From positions 4,216,001 to 4,280,000 of the forward strand of contig NZ_CP060007.1 of the NCBI RefSeq assembly GCF_014168535.1: a DNA stretch of 64,000 nt, read 5' to 3'. Shown here one piece after another: positions 53,151 through 61,532 of this stretch. The position numbers and the translations under genes are program-made. The notes beneath the pieces were generated by a model. That model was not told the DNA's origin and searched no databases. It was given only the letters and a program-made list of their open reading frames with translations. The stretch comes from Lacibacter sediminis (GTDB lineage Bacteria > Bacteroidota > Bacteroidia > Chitinophagales > Chitinophagaceae). The first letter of the stretch is position 1, and each line of letters starts with the position of its first letter.

Positions 53151-53801
53151 TTAGTAAGCAACTGTAAAACGTTCTTGAATATGCTGCTTCTGCTCCACTT
53201 CATCCGCAATGGCAATCGCCATATCTTCTACTGAAATAACACTTCGGTTGTTTTCATCAAACACAGGTGCATCATTCCCTTTTCTATAAGTTCCTTTGCG
53301 TTCACCTGAAGTGCCCTGATGCATTTCTAAAGCAGGACTCAAAAATGTCCACTTCAAATCTTTCTCTTCTCTGATCACATTTAAATAATCTCTTGCTGCC
53401 AATGCACCTGGTTTCCATTCTGCAGGAAACTGTGGAAGATCAACAAACTGTTCGCCTGTTGCCGTATGCAAACTGCCGGCGCCACCAATTACAAATAAAT
53501 GTTGTACGCCTGCTTTCTTTACAGCTGATTGAATGCGTTTTGATCCTTCAAGAAAATCATTGTATAAATTTGGATTGGTCCATCCTGCATTGTATGAGCT
53601 GATCACCGTATCATGTCCTTCCACAGCACTGATCAATTCCTCTTCATTATTCACATCTGCTTTTACTGCAGTTATATTTTCTGCTGAAGGAAGCTTCTCT
53701 GTATTACGTGCAATACCAGTTATCTGATGTCCTCTTTGCTTTAATTCTTCTACGATTGCTGAACCAACAAAACCTGTTGCGCCAATTACTGCTATTTTCA
53801 T
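53151..53801 (-). CDS. NAD(P)-binding protein (atypical short-chain reductase/NmrA-like)
   Basis: A 216-residue Rossmann protein: MKIAVIGATGFVGSAIVEELKQRGHQITGIARN with the GXXGXXG fingerprint, VKADVNNEEELISAVEGHDTVISSYNAG, GVQHLFVIGGAGSLHTATGE and WTFLSPALEMHQGTSGERKGTYRKGNDAPVFDENNRSVISVEDMAIAIADEVE. It belongs to the group of NAD(P)H-binding epimerase-like or NmrA-like proteins (YtfG/YwnB), commonly linked to quinone or electrophile stress. The upstream ATG at 53897 adds 32 residues overlapping DoxX; the ATG at 53801 is the natural start. Confidence 0.85.
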   Translation of the reverse strand: MKIAVIGATGFVGSAIVEELKQRGHQITGIARNTEKLPSAENITAVKADVNNEEELISAVEGHDTVISSYNAGWTNPNLYNDFLEGSKRIQSAVKKAGVQHLFVIGGAGSLHTATGEQFVDLPQFPAEWKPGALAARDYLNVIREEKDLKWTFLSPALEMHQGTSGERKGTYRKGNDAPVFDENNRSVISVEDMAIAIADEVEQKQHIQERFTVAY

Positions 53802-53826
53802 ATTGTGTGTATTTAGTTTTTGACAA

Positions 53827-54270
53827 CTACCTGTTTGTCCAGGCGAGTGATGATTGCTTCCTGCGTTGTAATAAATAATCAACTGAATATTTACCACTGC
53901 CGGTAATAAACAGTATCACATAGAGAATGAGATATTGTATACCAGGTTCTTGTTTTGCAAACGGATCGGCTGAGTGGATATACAGAACTGCAACAAGCAT
54001 TGTAATGATCAACGGCACTGCTGCCAGCCTTGTTCCAAATCCAAAAAGGATAAGTACAGAACAGATCACTTCTGCAAATACTGTTAATGTCAACGAAAGT
54101 TCACCGCTCATACCAAGTACTGCAGGAAATTGAGCGCCGTTACCTGATAAGAGCATGCCCAACTTTGGCAAACCATGCGACAACATTAATACAGCTGCCG
54201 TAATGCGTGTGAGGAGGATAGCCAAATCAATTCCTTTTTGGCTGATGTTAATGCTTACTAATTGTTTCAT
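53827..54270 (-). CDS. DoxX-family membrane protein
   Basis: A 147-residue protein with four hydrophobic helices: LAILLTRITAAVLMLSHGLPKLGMLL, LSLTLTVFAEVICSVLILFGFGTRLAAVPLIITMLVAVLYIHS and QYLILYVILFITGSGKYSVDYLL. The HGLPK and E-to-F pattern is typical of DoxX, a subunit of thiosulfate:quinone oxidoreductase in archaea and of oxidoreductase membrane complexes in bacteria. It lies in the middle of the redox operon (25 bp after, 30 bp before neighbours). Confidence 0.85.
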   Translation of the reverse strand: MKQLVSINISQKGIDLAILLTRITAAVLMLSHGLPKLGMLLSGNGAQFPAVLGMSGELSLTLTVFAEVICSVLILFGFGTRLAAVPLIITMLVAVLYIHSADPFAKQEPGIQYLILYVILFITGSGKYSVDYLLQRRKQSSLAWTNR

Positions 54271-54300
54271 GTCTAGTGTTTAGTTTAGTGTTTAGATCGT

Positions 54301-54870
54301 TTATTGTGCAAATTCACCATCTGCTTTAATGATCACTTCATCGCTGATCATTGGTGCAGGAAAACCATTACCTAATGCAAAGTCTGAACGCTTAATCGTT
54401 CCTGACAGCTGAAAACCTGCTGTTGGTTTCTTGCTCATCGGGTTTTCAATAACGCCTCTGTAAAGTAGATCCAATACAACAGGCTTTGTAATACCTTTTA
54501 ATGTAAGATCACCACTGAGTTTGTATTTGTTCTTACCAACGCTTTTAATACCTGTGCTTTTGAACGTGAGTTCAGGGTACTTTGCTACATCAAAAAAATC
54601 GGGGCTCTTTAAATGATTATCACGCATTTCAATACGTGTATCAATAGACGCCACTTTTGCTGTAAGTGCAAATGATGCATCGCTGAAATCGGGCTTTGAA
54701 GACTTAACTTCAACATCAAAATCATTGAACGTGCCCGACACATCTGATACACCTAAGTGTGTAACAGTGAATGCCAGCTGAGAATGTGCTTTGTCATTTT
54801 TCCATACTGCAACGGTTGTAAATGCTGTTGCTAAAAAGAATACCGAAAGAATAATTACTACTTTTTTCAT
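54301..54870 (-). CDS. YceI-family periplasmic protein
   Basis: A 189-residue exported protein with signal peptide MKKVVIILSVFFLATAFTTVA and the YceI lipocalin-like fold: WKNDKAHSQLAFTVTHLGVSDVSGTFNDFDVEVKSSKPDFSDASFALTAKVASIDTRIEMRDNHLKSPDFFDVAKYPELTFKSTGI, GDLTLKGITKPVVLDL and FQLSGTIKRSDFALGNG. YceI proteins bind isoprenoid or quinone-like lipids in the periplasm. In the operon it follows the F420-reductase-like gene and precedes DoxX. Confidence 0.9.
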   Translation of the reverse strand: MKKVVIILSVFFLATAFTTVAVWKNDKAHSQLAFTVTHLGVSDVSGTFNDFDVEVKSSKPDFSDASFALTAKVASIDTRIEMRDNHLKSPDFFDVAKYPELTFKSTGIKSVGKNKYKLSGDLTLKGITKPVVLDLLYRGVIENPMSKKPTAGFQLSGTIKRSDFALGNGFPAPMISDEVIIKADGEFAQ

Positions 54871-54904
54871 TTTGTTTTTTTATTGGTTTATGTTGATTGA
54901 TTGT

Positions 54905-55570
54905 TTAATTGTTGTGCAGGATCTTCCACCCGGCCAGCCAGTTGTAATTGTATTTCATGGTAAGCTGTATCAGTAATAACTGCATTGCTTCCAATGTGCG
55001 GCTTACCGATAGTTTGCCTGCAATGACGGGATTAAATCCGGTTGTCTTTACCAACTCTGCAGTTGTTTCTAATGCTGCTTCGTTATTACCGGCAATAAAT
55101 GCATCAGCTTGTTTACCATCAATTACTGTTTGTGCAAAATTTGCAGCATAAGTTGTGTTGAATGCCTTCACCACTTTTGCGTGTGGTAACAAAGCTTGTA
55201 ATTCTTCTGCTGCACTGGTTCCATGATCGGTCACGAGTGCATCGTATGTTGCATTGAGCGGATTTGCAATACTGATCACAATTTTTTGATTCGCTACCTG
55301 GCGGATTGCATCAGCAATTTCTGCCTGCGCTTCATAAGGTGTAGCCAGTATAATAATATCTGCTTCCCAGCTTGCGTGCATAGGACAAGTCATGCCATCA
55401 ATATCTACTGAAGGATATTCTTTTTGAATCTCTGTCGTTAACGCTTCCACTTTGTCAAGCTCTTTACTGAAGAGCAATAACCTGTCGTTTCCTTTTGCAA
55501 GCGACTTCGCAATGGCTGAACCCATGTTACCGGAAGCTCCTATTATTGCGATGGTTCTTTTTGTTTGCAT
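54905..55570 (-). CDS. NADPH-dependent F420-reductase-like NAD(P)-binding protein
   Basis: A 221-residue Rossmann protein: TIAIIGASGNMGSAIAKSLAKGNDRLLLFSKEL, EADIIILATPYEAQAEIADAIRQVANQKIVISIANPL and AKVVKAFNTTYAANFAQTVIDGKQADAFIAGNNEAALETTAELVKTTGFNPVIAGKLSVSRTLEAMQLLLIQL. It matches the F420_oxidored/YqeC-like family (pyrroline-5-carboxylate-reductase fold). Bacteroidota generally lack F420, so NADP may be used with another partner. First gene of the redox operon, with three Crp/Fnr-like sites just upstream. Confidence 0.85.
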   Translation of the reverse strand: MQTKRTIAIIGASGNMGSAIAKSLAKGNDRLLLFSKELDKVEALTTEIQKEYPSVDIDGMTCPMHASWEADIIILATPYEAQAEIADAIRQVANQKIVISIANPLNATYDALVTDHGTSAAEELQALLPHAKVVKAFNTTYAANFAQTVIDGKQADAFIAGNNEAALETTAELVKTTGFNPVIAGKLSVSRTLEAMQLLLIQLTMKYNYNWLAGWKILHNN

Positions 55571-55592
55571 ATCAATGAATTTGATAATGCAA
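55564..55592. promoter_or_regulatory. Inverted repeat around the start codon of the F420-reductase-like gene
   Basis: TTGCAT-ATCAA and its inverted partner TTGATAATGCAA with one bulged base; it overlaps the ATG at 55568-55570. Possibly an operator or an mRNA hairpin controlling translation. Confidence 0.3.
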
Positions 55593-55619
55593 AACTACCG
55601 TGAGCAAGCACCTAGCTCC

Positions 55620-55680
55620 AATGACATGTGATAAGAAAAGGCATTGACATATGATAAGATGAATCTTGACATATGTCAAG
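55620..55680. promoter_or_regulatory. Three tandem Crp/Fnr-like operator sites
   Basis: Three 16-bp sites: AATGACATGTGATAAG (55620-55635), ATTGACATATGATAAG (55643-55658) and the perfect palindrome CTTGACATATGTCAAG (55665-55680). Centre-to-centre spacing is 23 and 22 bp, i.e. about two helical turns. They lie in the space between the crp/fnr-type gene stop (55686) and the first gene of the redox operon (55570). Confidence 0.6.
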
Positions 55681-55685
55681 AGAAA

Positions 55686-56264
55686 TTACCGGGAGGCCAT
55701 CTGCTTGCGGATGCGACTGAGTGTTTCAGGAGTAATACCTAAATAAGAAGCGATCAAGTGTTGAGGTACACGATTCACAATGGTGGAATATTGTTCAACA
55801 AGATGCGTATATTTTTCTTCAGCCGTCAAACCAATGGTGCCTTCGAGCCGTTGCTGCAAGGCCACATATGCATTCTGGTATAAAATGCGGATATAAGTTT
55901 CGTACTGGCGTACGTTCTTTAACAGGTTTTCGTGTTGTTCATGATCAAGCAACAACAATTCACAATCTTCCAATGCTTCAATATTGAGTTTTGATTCTTC
56001 CCTTGTAAAAAAACTATACAGATCCGAAATCCAAAATCCTTCAAAAGCAAACTGCATTACACGCTGTCCGCCTTTTGCATCGGTGGTGTAAGAATACAAA
56101 GCCCCTTTTTCAACAAAAGCCATGCGGTTGCATACATCACCTTCCTGTAAGAGAAATTGCTTGCGGCGCAGCTTCTTCGGTGTAAAATAGGTTTTACACA
56201 AATGCAGATCTTCTTCTGAAGAAGGTACTTTATCCTGTATACTTTTTATGAGAAGTTCGAACAT
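55686..56264 (-). CDS. Crp/Fnr-family transcriptional regulator
   Basis: A 192-residue regulator with an N-terminal cyclic-nucleotide-binding-like jelly roll (LHLCKTYFTPKKLRRKQFLLQEGDVCNRMAFVEKGALYSYTTDAKGGQRVMQFAFEGFWISDL) and a C-terminal winged helix-turn-helix: LVEQYSTIVNRVPQHLIASYLGITPETLSRIRKQM. Residues for cAMP binding are not obvious. It lies immediately upstream of, and in the same direction as, the redox operon, and its likely operators are at 55620-55680, 6 bp past its stop. The Bacteroidota group of these short regulators often acts on electrophile or quinone stress. Confidence 0.88.
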   Translation of the reverse strand: MFELLIKSIQDKVPSSEEDLHLCKTYFTPKKLRRKQFLLQEGDVCNRMAFVEKGALYSYTTDAKGGQRVMQFAFEGFWISDLYSFFTREESKLNIEALEDCELLLLDHEQHENLLKNVRQYETYIRILYQNAYVALQQRLEGTIGLTAEEKYTHLVEQYSTIVNRVPQHLIASYLGITPETLSRIRKQMASR

Positions 56265-56389
56265 GATTACCCGATTGAGCGTTCAAATGTACGGCTTTGT
56301 GATGTGAGAAATAAGATAGAGCTATCCTGATTACTATTAATGACGGTTATATTACCTTTATTTACTGCATTGCTCAGTAATCACAACAC

Positions 56390-57163
56390 ATGGAAATCGT
56401 CATCATTACCATCACTGCATTCCTTGTTGCCATTCTTACATTTTTTTCAGGTTTTGGCTTGGGTACAATCCTTACACCTGTTTTCATGTTATTCTTCCCG
56501 GTTGAGCTGGCTATTGCATTAACGGGCATTGTTCATTTTTGTAATAACCTGTTCAAACTTTTCCTCGTTGGGGCAAAAGCAGATAAAGAGGTATTGCTTG
56601 GGTTTGGTGTGCCTGCAGTAATTGCTGCATTTATTGGTGCATGGTTATTATTACAGATAACCGATTTGAAGCCATTATTTTCGTACAGTCTTGGCAGTAA
56701 AACCATTGATGTGTACCCTGTTAAATTTATTGTTTCTGTTTTGTTACTTACGTTCGCCGTTATTGAGCTGTTGCCTTACTTTAAACATCTTCAATTCAAT
56801 AAAAATAAATTACCCATCGGCGGTATACTCAGCGGATTCTTTGGCGGACTATCAGGTAACCAGGGAGCATTACGCAGTGCATTTCTAATTAAAGCCGGTC
56901 TATCAAAAGAAACATTCATCGGCACTGCAGTTGTTGTATCCACTTTTGTTGATTTTACAAGGCTTTCGGTTTATGCAAGTCGCTTCAGCAAAGTGGGAAT
57001 AGAAGAAAATATTGTACTGATCATTTGTGCAGTGGCCGGCGGAATTGCAGGATCATACATCGGATTGAAATTGCTGAAGAAAGTAACACTGGAGTTCATC
57101 CAGAAATTAGTGGCGATGTTGCTGATCGTATTATCTGTTGCTTTGGGTATGGGTCTTCTTTAA
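56390..57163 (+). CDS. TauE/SafE-family (sulfite exporter) membrane protein
   Basis: A 257-residue membrane protein with about eight helices: IVIITITAFLVAILTFFSGFGLGTILTPVFMLFFPVELAIALTGIVHFCNNLFKLFLVG, FIVSVLLLTFAVIELLPY and GIAGSYIGLKLLKKVTLEFIQKLVAMLLIVLSVALGMGLL. The duplicated halves and the SGFxG/GLSGNQGALRSAFLIKAGL elements are typical of TauE/SafE. These export sulfite or other organosulfonates. Sulfur chemistry also features in the next cluster, about 300 bp on, which may be a coincidence. Confidence 0.85.
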   Translation: MEIVIITITAFLVAILTFFSGFGLGTILTPVFMLFFPVELAIALTGIVHFCNNLFKLFLVGAKADKEVLLGFGVPAVIAAFIGAWLLLQITDLKPLFSYSLGSKTIDVYPVKFIVSVLLLTFAVIELLPYFKHLQFNKNKLPIGGILSGFFGGLSGNQGALRSAFLIKAGLSKETFIGTAVVVSTFVDFTRLSVYASRFSKVGIEENIVLIICAVAGGIAGSYIGLKLLKKVTLEFIQKLVAMLLIVLSVALGMGLL

Positions 57164-57474
57164 ATTAAAAAAAATCTCTGTTGCAGATTTTCGCTGCATC
57201 GACTATAACTATCCCTCCAAATTGATCTAGATGTTGAATGGTAATATTTAAGCATCAGAACATTTCCTGACCTGTTTCGAAAAAAAATCAGCCATTATTA
57301 ACACAAATTGTTGAGTTTATATTCATTAAATTAGAGTAGTCTGTTAGCAATCATTTCACGAGCTATGAATAAAATTGAACAATATTAATAAGAGCAATAA
57401 CATCAACTGGATTCATTTGTATAAAAGCGTGAAAAACTTATTGACCGATTTCATTCTAATACTTTGGGGATATT
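57164..57474. other. Intergenic region before the lipid-sulfation cluster
   Basis: 311 bp, AT-rich, without a convincing ORF. A short hairpin is visible near the TauE end (TGCAG/CTGCA, about 57183-57199). A TAATACTTTG-like sequence close to 57460 resembles, with one extra base, the -7 element of the next gene. Nothing else is recognised. Confidence 0.5.
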
Positions 57475-58146
57475 ATGTCATTCGCTTTGAGCAATATTAA
57501 AACAAACAACCGCTCTGAATTTTCGGCAGAGCATTTGGATCAAGTAATTGATCTTGAAGCTATGGCCGAAACGTATATGTCTCATTTCCTGCAGCATATA
57601 AGTAAAGTAGAAATTTCAGGTACAGTCAATGACAATATAAAGCCTTGTGTAATTTGGCTGACAGGCCTTAGTGCAGCCGGAAAAACAACTATTTCTGATG
57701 ATCTGGTAAAGAAATTCAAAGAACGTTCAGTAACAATAATTTCTCTGGATGGGGACGATATCAGACAAGCGATCAAACTCACAGGATTTGATGAACAATC
57801 AAGAAAAAAACACAACTTAACTGTTGGCTATATTGCATCGAAATTTGAAAGCATGGGATTTGTTGTTATCGTCTCCTTGATATCTCCGTATGTAAGTATC
57901 CGGGAACAGATCAGGCAAATGTGTAACCGGTTTATTGAAGTATATGTATCAACAGGCATAGATGAATGTATAAAAAGAGATCCTAAGGGGCTTTATGCAA
58001 AAGCGTTAAATGGCCAATTAAAAGATTTCACAGGTATTTCCTCACCGTATGAACCACCCGTTAATCCTGAAATTGTTATTGATACCACCTTAAAAAGTAT
58101 AAGCTCCTGTTCAGATAAGATCATTAATTTCTATGAATTAATATAA
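57475..58146 (+). CDS. cysC: Adenylyl-sulfate (APS) kinase, stand-alone
   Basis: A 223-residue kinase forming PAPS, the sulfate donor, from APS and ATP. Family motifs: WLTGLSAAGKTTISDDL (P-loop; GLSGAGKTT is usual, here Ala replaces Gly), IISLDGDDIRQAI (LDGDxxR), NLTVGYIASKFESMGFVVIVSLISPYVSIREQIR (ISPY motif), DPKGLYAKAL and GISSPYEPPVNPE. There is a 55-residue N-terminal extension without a family match. No ATP sulfurylase (cysD/cysN) is near, so APS must come from elsewhere. In this place it most likely feeds the sulfotransferase at 60363 rather than sulfate assimilation. Confidence 0.88.
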   Translation: MSFALSNIKTNNRSEFSAEHLDQVIDLEAMAETYMSHFLQHISKVEISGTVNDNIKPCVIWLTGLSAAGKTTISDDLVKKFKERSVTIISLDGDDIRQAIKLTGFDEQSRKKHNLTVGYIASKFESMGFVVIVSLISPYVSIREQIRQMCNRFIEVYVSTGIDECIKRDPKGLYAKALNGQLKDFTGISSPYEPPVNPEIVIDTTLKSISSCSDKIINFYELI

Positions 58147-58219
58147 CTGTGTTAACGTTGTTGATATTAGTACAACCCTGAATAAACCGGTAAGCAGAAT
58201 ATGAAAATCTTTTACTAAA

Positions 58220-59068
58220 ATGAACGAGCTGCAACTATATTTAAATTACGCAGGTTACTGTGAAGCGAGTGAACATCACGCTATCAGAAATGGAAGAAAG
58301 CAGACTATAAAATTCCATGCACTATTCGGTTTAATACGCCATCCAGCCAAAGGATGGATATTGTTTGACACCGGATATACACAGCGTTTTCATGAAGCCA
58401 CACGCAATTTTCCTAACCGGATTTATGCTCTTATAACCAAAGTACATATCTCTGAAGAGGATGAAGTAAAACAACAATTAAAGAAGTTCGGGCTAACAAC
58501 AGACGATATCTCATACGTTATTATAAGTCATTTTCACGCAGACCATATTGGTGGATTAAAAGACTTTACTAAAGCAATTTTTTATTGCTCTGCTGCGGCT
58601 TATTCACAAGTGAAACGTATTAGCACAGTATTGGGGTTTACAAAAGGGATTTTAAAACCGTTGCTTCCGGATGATTTTGAAGACCGTCTTCGTATAATCG
58701 AAGAATATGCATCGGCAGAAGATGATGAAATATTTGGCCGAAAATATGATCTCTTCAATGATGGCTATTTGATCATTTACCAATTACCAGGGCACGCAGC
58801 TGGCCAAATTGGATTACTTCTAAAAACCAACAAACAAACTTATTTCCTTGTGGCAGACGCCTGTTGGCTTAAAGAGTCATACAAGGATTTGATTTTACCG
58901 CATCCTTCGGTTCGCTTTTTCTTTCACTCATGGATTGATTATAAACAAAGCTTAAAAAAAATCCATACATACCATCAACAAAATCCTGCAACAATTATCG
59001 TTCCCACGCATTGTTCTGTTACCACCCGTGATCTTGTTTCTCAAAAAGCAGACATTACATTACTTTAA
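58220..59068 (+). CDS. Metallo-beta-lactamase-fold hydrolase (AHL-lactonase/thioesterase-like)
   Basis: A 282-residue MBL-fold hydrolase. The metal-binding motif is ISHFHADHIGGLKD (HXHXDH), with other ligands in LPGHAAGQIG (His), LVADACWLKE (Asp) and VPTHCSVTTRD (His); all are intact. It is most like the AHL-lactonase subgroup. MBL-fold proteins of this subgroup can also act as thioesterases on beta-ketoacyl thioesters. It lies 73 bp after the APS kinase and 297 bp before the KAS III gene. That spacing suggests a second promoter. Substrate unknown. Confidence 0.85.
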   Translation: MNELQLYLNYAGYCEASEHHAIRNGRKQTIKFHALFGLIRHPAKGWILFDTGYTQRFHEATRNFPNRIYALITKVHISEEDEVKQQLKKFGLTTDDISYVIISHFHADHIGGLKDFTKAIFYCSAAAYSQVKRISTVLGFTKGILKPLLPDDFEDRLRIIEEYASAEDDEIFGRKYDLFNDGYLIIYQLPGHAAGQIGLLLKTNKQTYFLVADACWLKESYKDLILPHPSVRFFFHSWIDYKQSLKKIHTYHQQNPATIIVPTHCSVTTRDLVSQKADITLL

Positions 59069-59365
59069 ATTTATCACAACCTGCATATCGGTAATTAGTG
59101 TCTCTTGCCCAAATAACAATGAGCTACGAGCAATTAAAAATTGCATGAAACTTGACTAAATAATTTGAAACTTAGTATGTATTTTACAATAGAAAAGAAT
59201 ATCCTCATCTTTATCATAAACGCATTACTGAACACTTTTACTATAAGCACCTGTTAAACACAAAAAATGAGACGACTTCTTATAAGTAGCTAAGATCAAT
59301 CTGAATACACGTTAAAAGTCAATGTTAAAGAACTTATTTGTATAACCCAACTTCTGCAGAATAAC
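59069..59365. other. Intergenic region between MBL hydrolase and KAS III gene
   Basis: About 300 bp, AT-rich and without ORFs. A small palindrome GCAATTAAAAATTGC is at 59130-59144. No promoter of the usual type stands out. Confidence 0.5.
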
Positions 59366-60361
59366 ATGCTAAAAGGAAAACCGGTAAGAATTGTAGGCTT
59401 TGGAGAATACCTGCCAAGAAAAGTTCTGTCATCAGAAATTGAAGAACAATTTGGCCTCTATACTGGCTGGTCAGAAAAATATTCCGGAGTTGCAACAAGG
59501 CACCATGTTACTTTTGAAACAAATGCATATATGGGCGCCCGTGCTGTTGAGCAGGCATTAGCAAATTGTTCGGTTCCCCTTTCTGAAATTGACTTACTCA
59601 TATCTGCCGCCGCTACTTATGATTACCCAATACCGAACGAAGCAAGTGTCATTAAGAGCCAATTGAAAGATGGCAATCAGTTTACGTTTCCAACTATTGA
59701 CATCGACAGTACATGTTTGAGTTTTGTTTCTGCTTTTGAAATTGCGGCTAACCTATTAGACGGAAAGCAATACAAAAAAATTATTATAGTCAGTTCAGAG
59801 GTTTCGTCAAAAGGCTTAAATCCTGAAAATTCCGAAACAGTTACGTTATTTGGTGATGCGGCCGTTGCTGTAATTGTTCAATACGACGAAGATGGCAATT
59901 CTCTTTTCATTAAAGGTGGGTTGCAAACTTATTCAGAAGGGGTAATGGATGCAATTATTGAAGGCGGAGGAACAAAATATTCATTTAAGGATCATGCTTA
60001 TAATCAAAAGCTACATTCATTTGCCATGAATGGAAAAAATTTACTTCGCCTCGCAAAAAAATGTATTCCACACTTCATGGATTTTTTCTTCCGGGATTTA
60101 CCAATAAGCATATTAGACACTGATGCTATTATCCCTCATCAGGCTTCAAAAGCAGGTCTCATGATGTTTAAGTCCTTGTATCCATTCAGAGACAATCAAG
60201 TCAAGGATAGTCTTTGTTCGCTCGGAAACTGTATTGCAGCTTCCATTCCTTTAACCTTTTATCGCTCAATCAAAGCAGGAGAAATAAAACGAGGAGATGT
60301 CTGTTTGTTAAGCGGCACATCAGCAGGCTTTTCTATTGGCGGGGTTTTAATTAAATACTAA
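59366..60361 (+). CDS. 3-oxoacyl-ACP synthase III (KAS III/FabH-like) ketosynthase
   Basis: A 331-residue thiolase-fold condensing enzyme. Active-site triad visible: cysteine in IDSTCLSFVSAFEIA (about residue 115), histidine in IIPHQASKAGLMM, asparagine in LGNCIAASIPLTF. Other family features: LTVTLFGDAAVAVIV and the C-terminal GTSAGFSIGGVLIKY. KAS III enzymes join acyl groups to malonyl or another acyl chain. Being isolated from the fab genes and beside lipid-modifying genes, it is probably a specialised ketosynthase (like PqsD, DarB or OleA types) rather than house-keeping FabH. The next ORF starts 2 bp after its stop. Confidence 0.87.
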   Translation: MLKGKPVRIVGFGEYLPRKVLSSEIEEQFGLYTGWSEKYSGVATRHHVTFETNAYMGARAVEQALANCSVPLSEIDLLISAAATYDYPIPNEASVIKSQLKDGNQFTFPTIDIDSTCLSFVSAFEIAANLLDGKQYKKIIIVSSEVSSKGLNPENSETVTLFGDAAVAVIVQYDEDGNSLFIKGGLQTYSEGVMDAIIEGGGTKYSFKDHAYNQKLHSFAMNGKNLLRLAKKCIPHFMDFFFRDLPISILDTDAIIPHQASKAGLMMFKSLYPFRDNQVKDSLCSLGNCIAASIPLTFYRSIKAGEIKRGDVCLLSGTSAGFSIGGVLIKY

Positions 60362-60362
60362 A

Positions 60363-61502
60363 ATGGATTACTCACTTACAATAAAATTGACCTTCAGCTT
60401 ATTCTCCTTCGATTCAAAGAATATGAGATGGTTTAACACAAAAAGGATCCTTATATCACTAATTCTAGTCCCAATTTTTACAATCTGCTTAATTATTAAC
60501 CGATTTTTTCTATTACTGGATCATGTTTTCTTCCCGCATTTTATACGTCAGTCAATCAGGAATCCGGTTTTTATAGTAGCAGCTCCCAGAAGCGGAACTA
60601 CTTACCTGTTTCACACATTGGCAGCCGATAAAAACAACTTCACCACCTTTAAACTGTGGGAAATTATTCTTGCTCCGTCTATTATTCAGAAATACTTTTT
60701 TCTGGGTTTACTAAAATGTGACCGTACATTAGGAAGCCCTTTGAAAAAGGTGATCCTTTCAGTAGAAAACAGGTTACTTGATAATTTTAAACACATACAT
60801 AAAATTGGATTAAGCCTGCCGGAGGAAGATGAAGCTATTTTACTTTGGAATATGTCAACCTTCTATTTAAATTTTTTCTTCCCGGATACAAATTATTTCA
60901 ACAATTACTTTGCGTTTGATGATAAGATGACAACAGTAAATAAAGAACGAATTATGCGCTATTACAGAAAATGTGTACAGCGTCATAACTTTGTTTTTAA
61001 CCGTAGAGGAACAAAAAAATTTCTTTCAAAAAATCCTGCTATGATGTCGAAAGTAAAATCATTACACCAGTTTTTTGGTGATGCAACTATTGTTACAATT
61101 ACACGATGCCCATCAAAGACCATTCCTTCCACAATAGCACTAAATAACAGCATTTATGCATTCTTTACTTCGAAAGCTCCAGGGCATGACATTAATGAGC
61201 GAACTAAAAATATCCTGATCAATTGGTATAAAATGGCACATGAAAACATTACAGCCGTTTATTCAAATCAAACAATCAACCTTAGTTTCAATGGTCTTAT
61301 AAAAAATGAACAGTCGGTTATCAATAACCTTTGCGGTAAGCTGGGAATAGAAGATCGCCTGTTTAGTACGAATCAGGACCCGGAAAAACTAAATCACATC
61401 AGCAGAAACAAATACACAGCACTAGGTGACAGCGAACTGCAATTCATATTAGAGAAAATGCCTTTTATTTCTGAATACTGTACAGAAGAAAAAATGTCGT
61501 AG
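60363..61502 (+). CDS. Membrane-anchored PAPS-dependent sulfotransferase
   Basis: A 379-residue protein. An N-terminal membrane segment (RILISLILVPIFTICLIINRFFLLL) precedes the catalytic domain. The PAPS 5'-phosphosulfate-binding loop is FIVAAPRSGTTYLFHTLAAD. The 3'-phosphate-binding region resembles TIVTITRCPSKTIPSTIALNNS. Other features: LPEEDEAILLW and the C-terminal LSFNGLIKNEQSVINNLC. The PRSGTT loop is diagnostic. An alternative start is the ATG at 60423 (MRWFNTKRIL). It is translationally close to the KAS III gene. It would place a sulfate on a hydroxylated lipid, using PAPS made by the adjacent APS kinase. The acceptor is unknown. Confidence 0.82.
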   Translation: MDYSLTIKLTFSLFSFDSKNMRWFNTKRILISLILVPIFTICLIINRFFLLLDHVFFPHFIRQSIRNPVFIVAAPRSGTTYLFHTLAADKNNFTTFKLWEIILAPSIIQKYFFLGLLKCDRTLGSPLKKVILSVENRLLDNFKHIHKIGLSLPEEDEAILLWNMSTFYLNFFFPDTNYFNNYFAFDDKMTTVNKERIMRYYRKCVQRHNFVFNRRGTKKFLSKNPAMMSKVKSLHQFFGDATIVTITRCPSKTIPSTIALNNSIYAFFTSKAPGHDINERTKNILINWYKMAHENITAVYSNQTINLSFNGLIKNEQSVINNLCGKLGIEDRLFSTNQDPEKLNHISRNKYTALGDSELQFILEKMPFISEYCTEEKMS

Positions 61503-61532
61503 TAAATTTCATTAACAGGTAAAACCGGAAGT

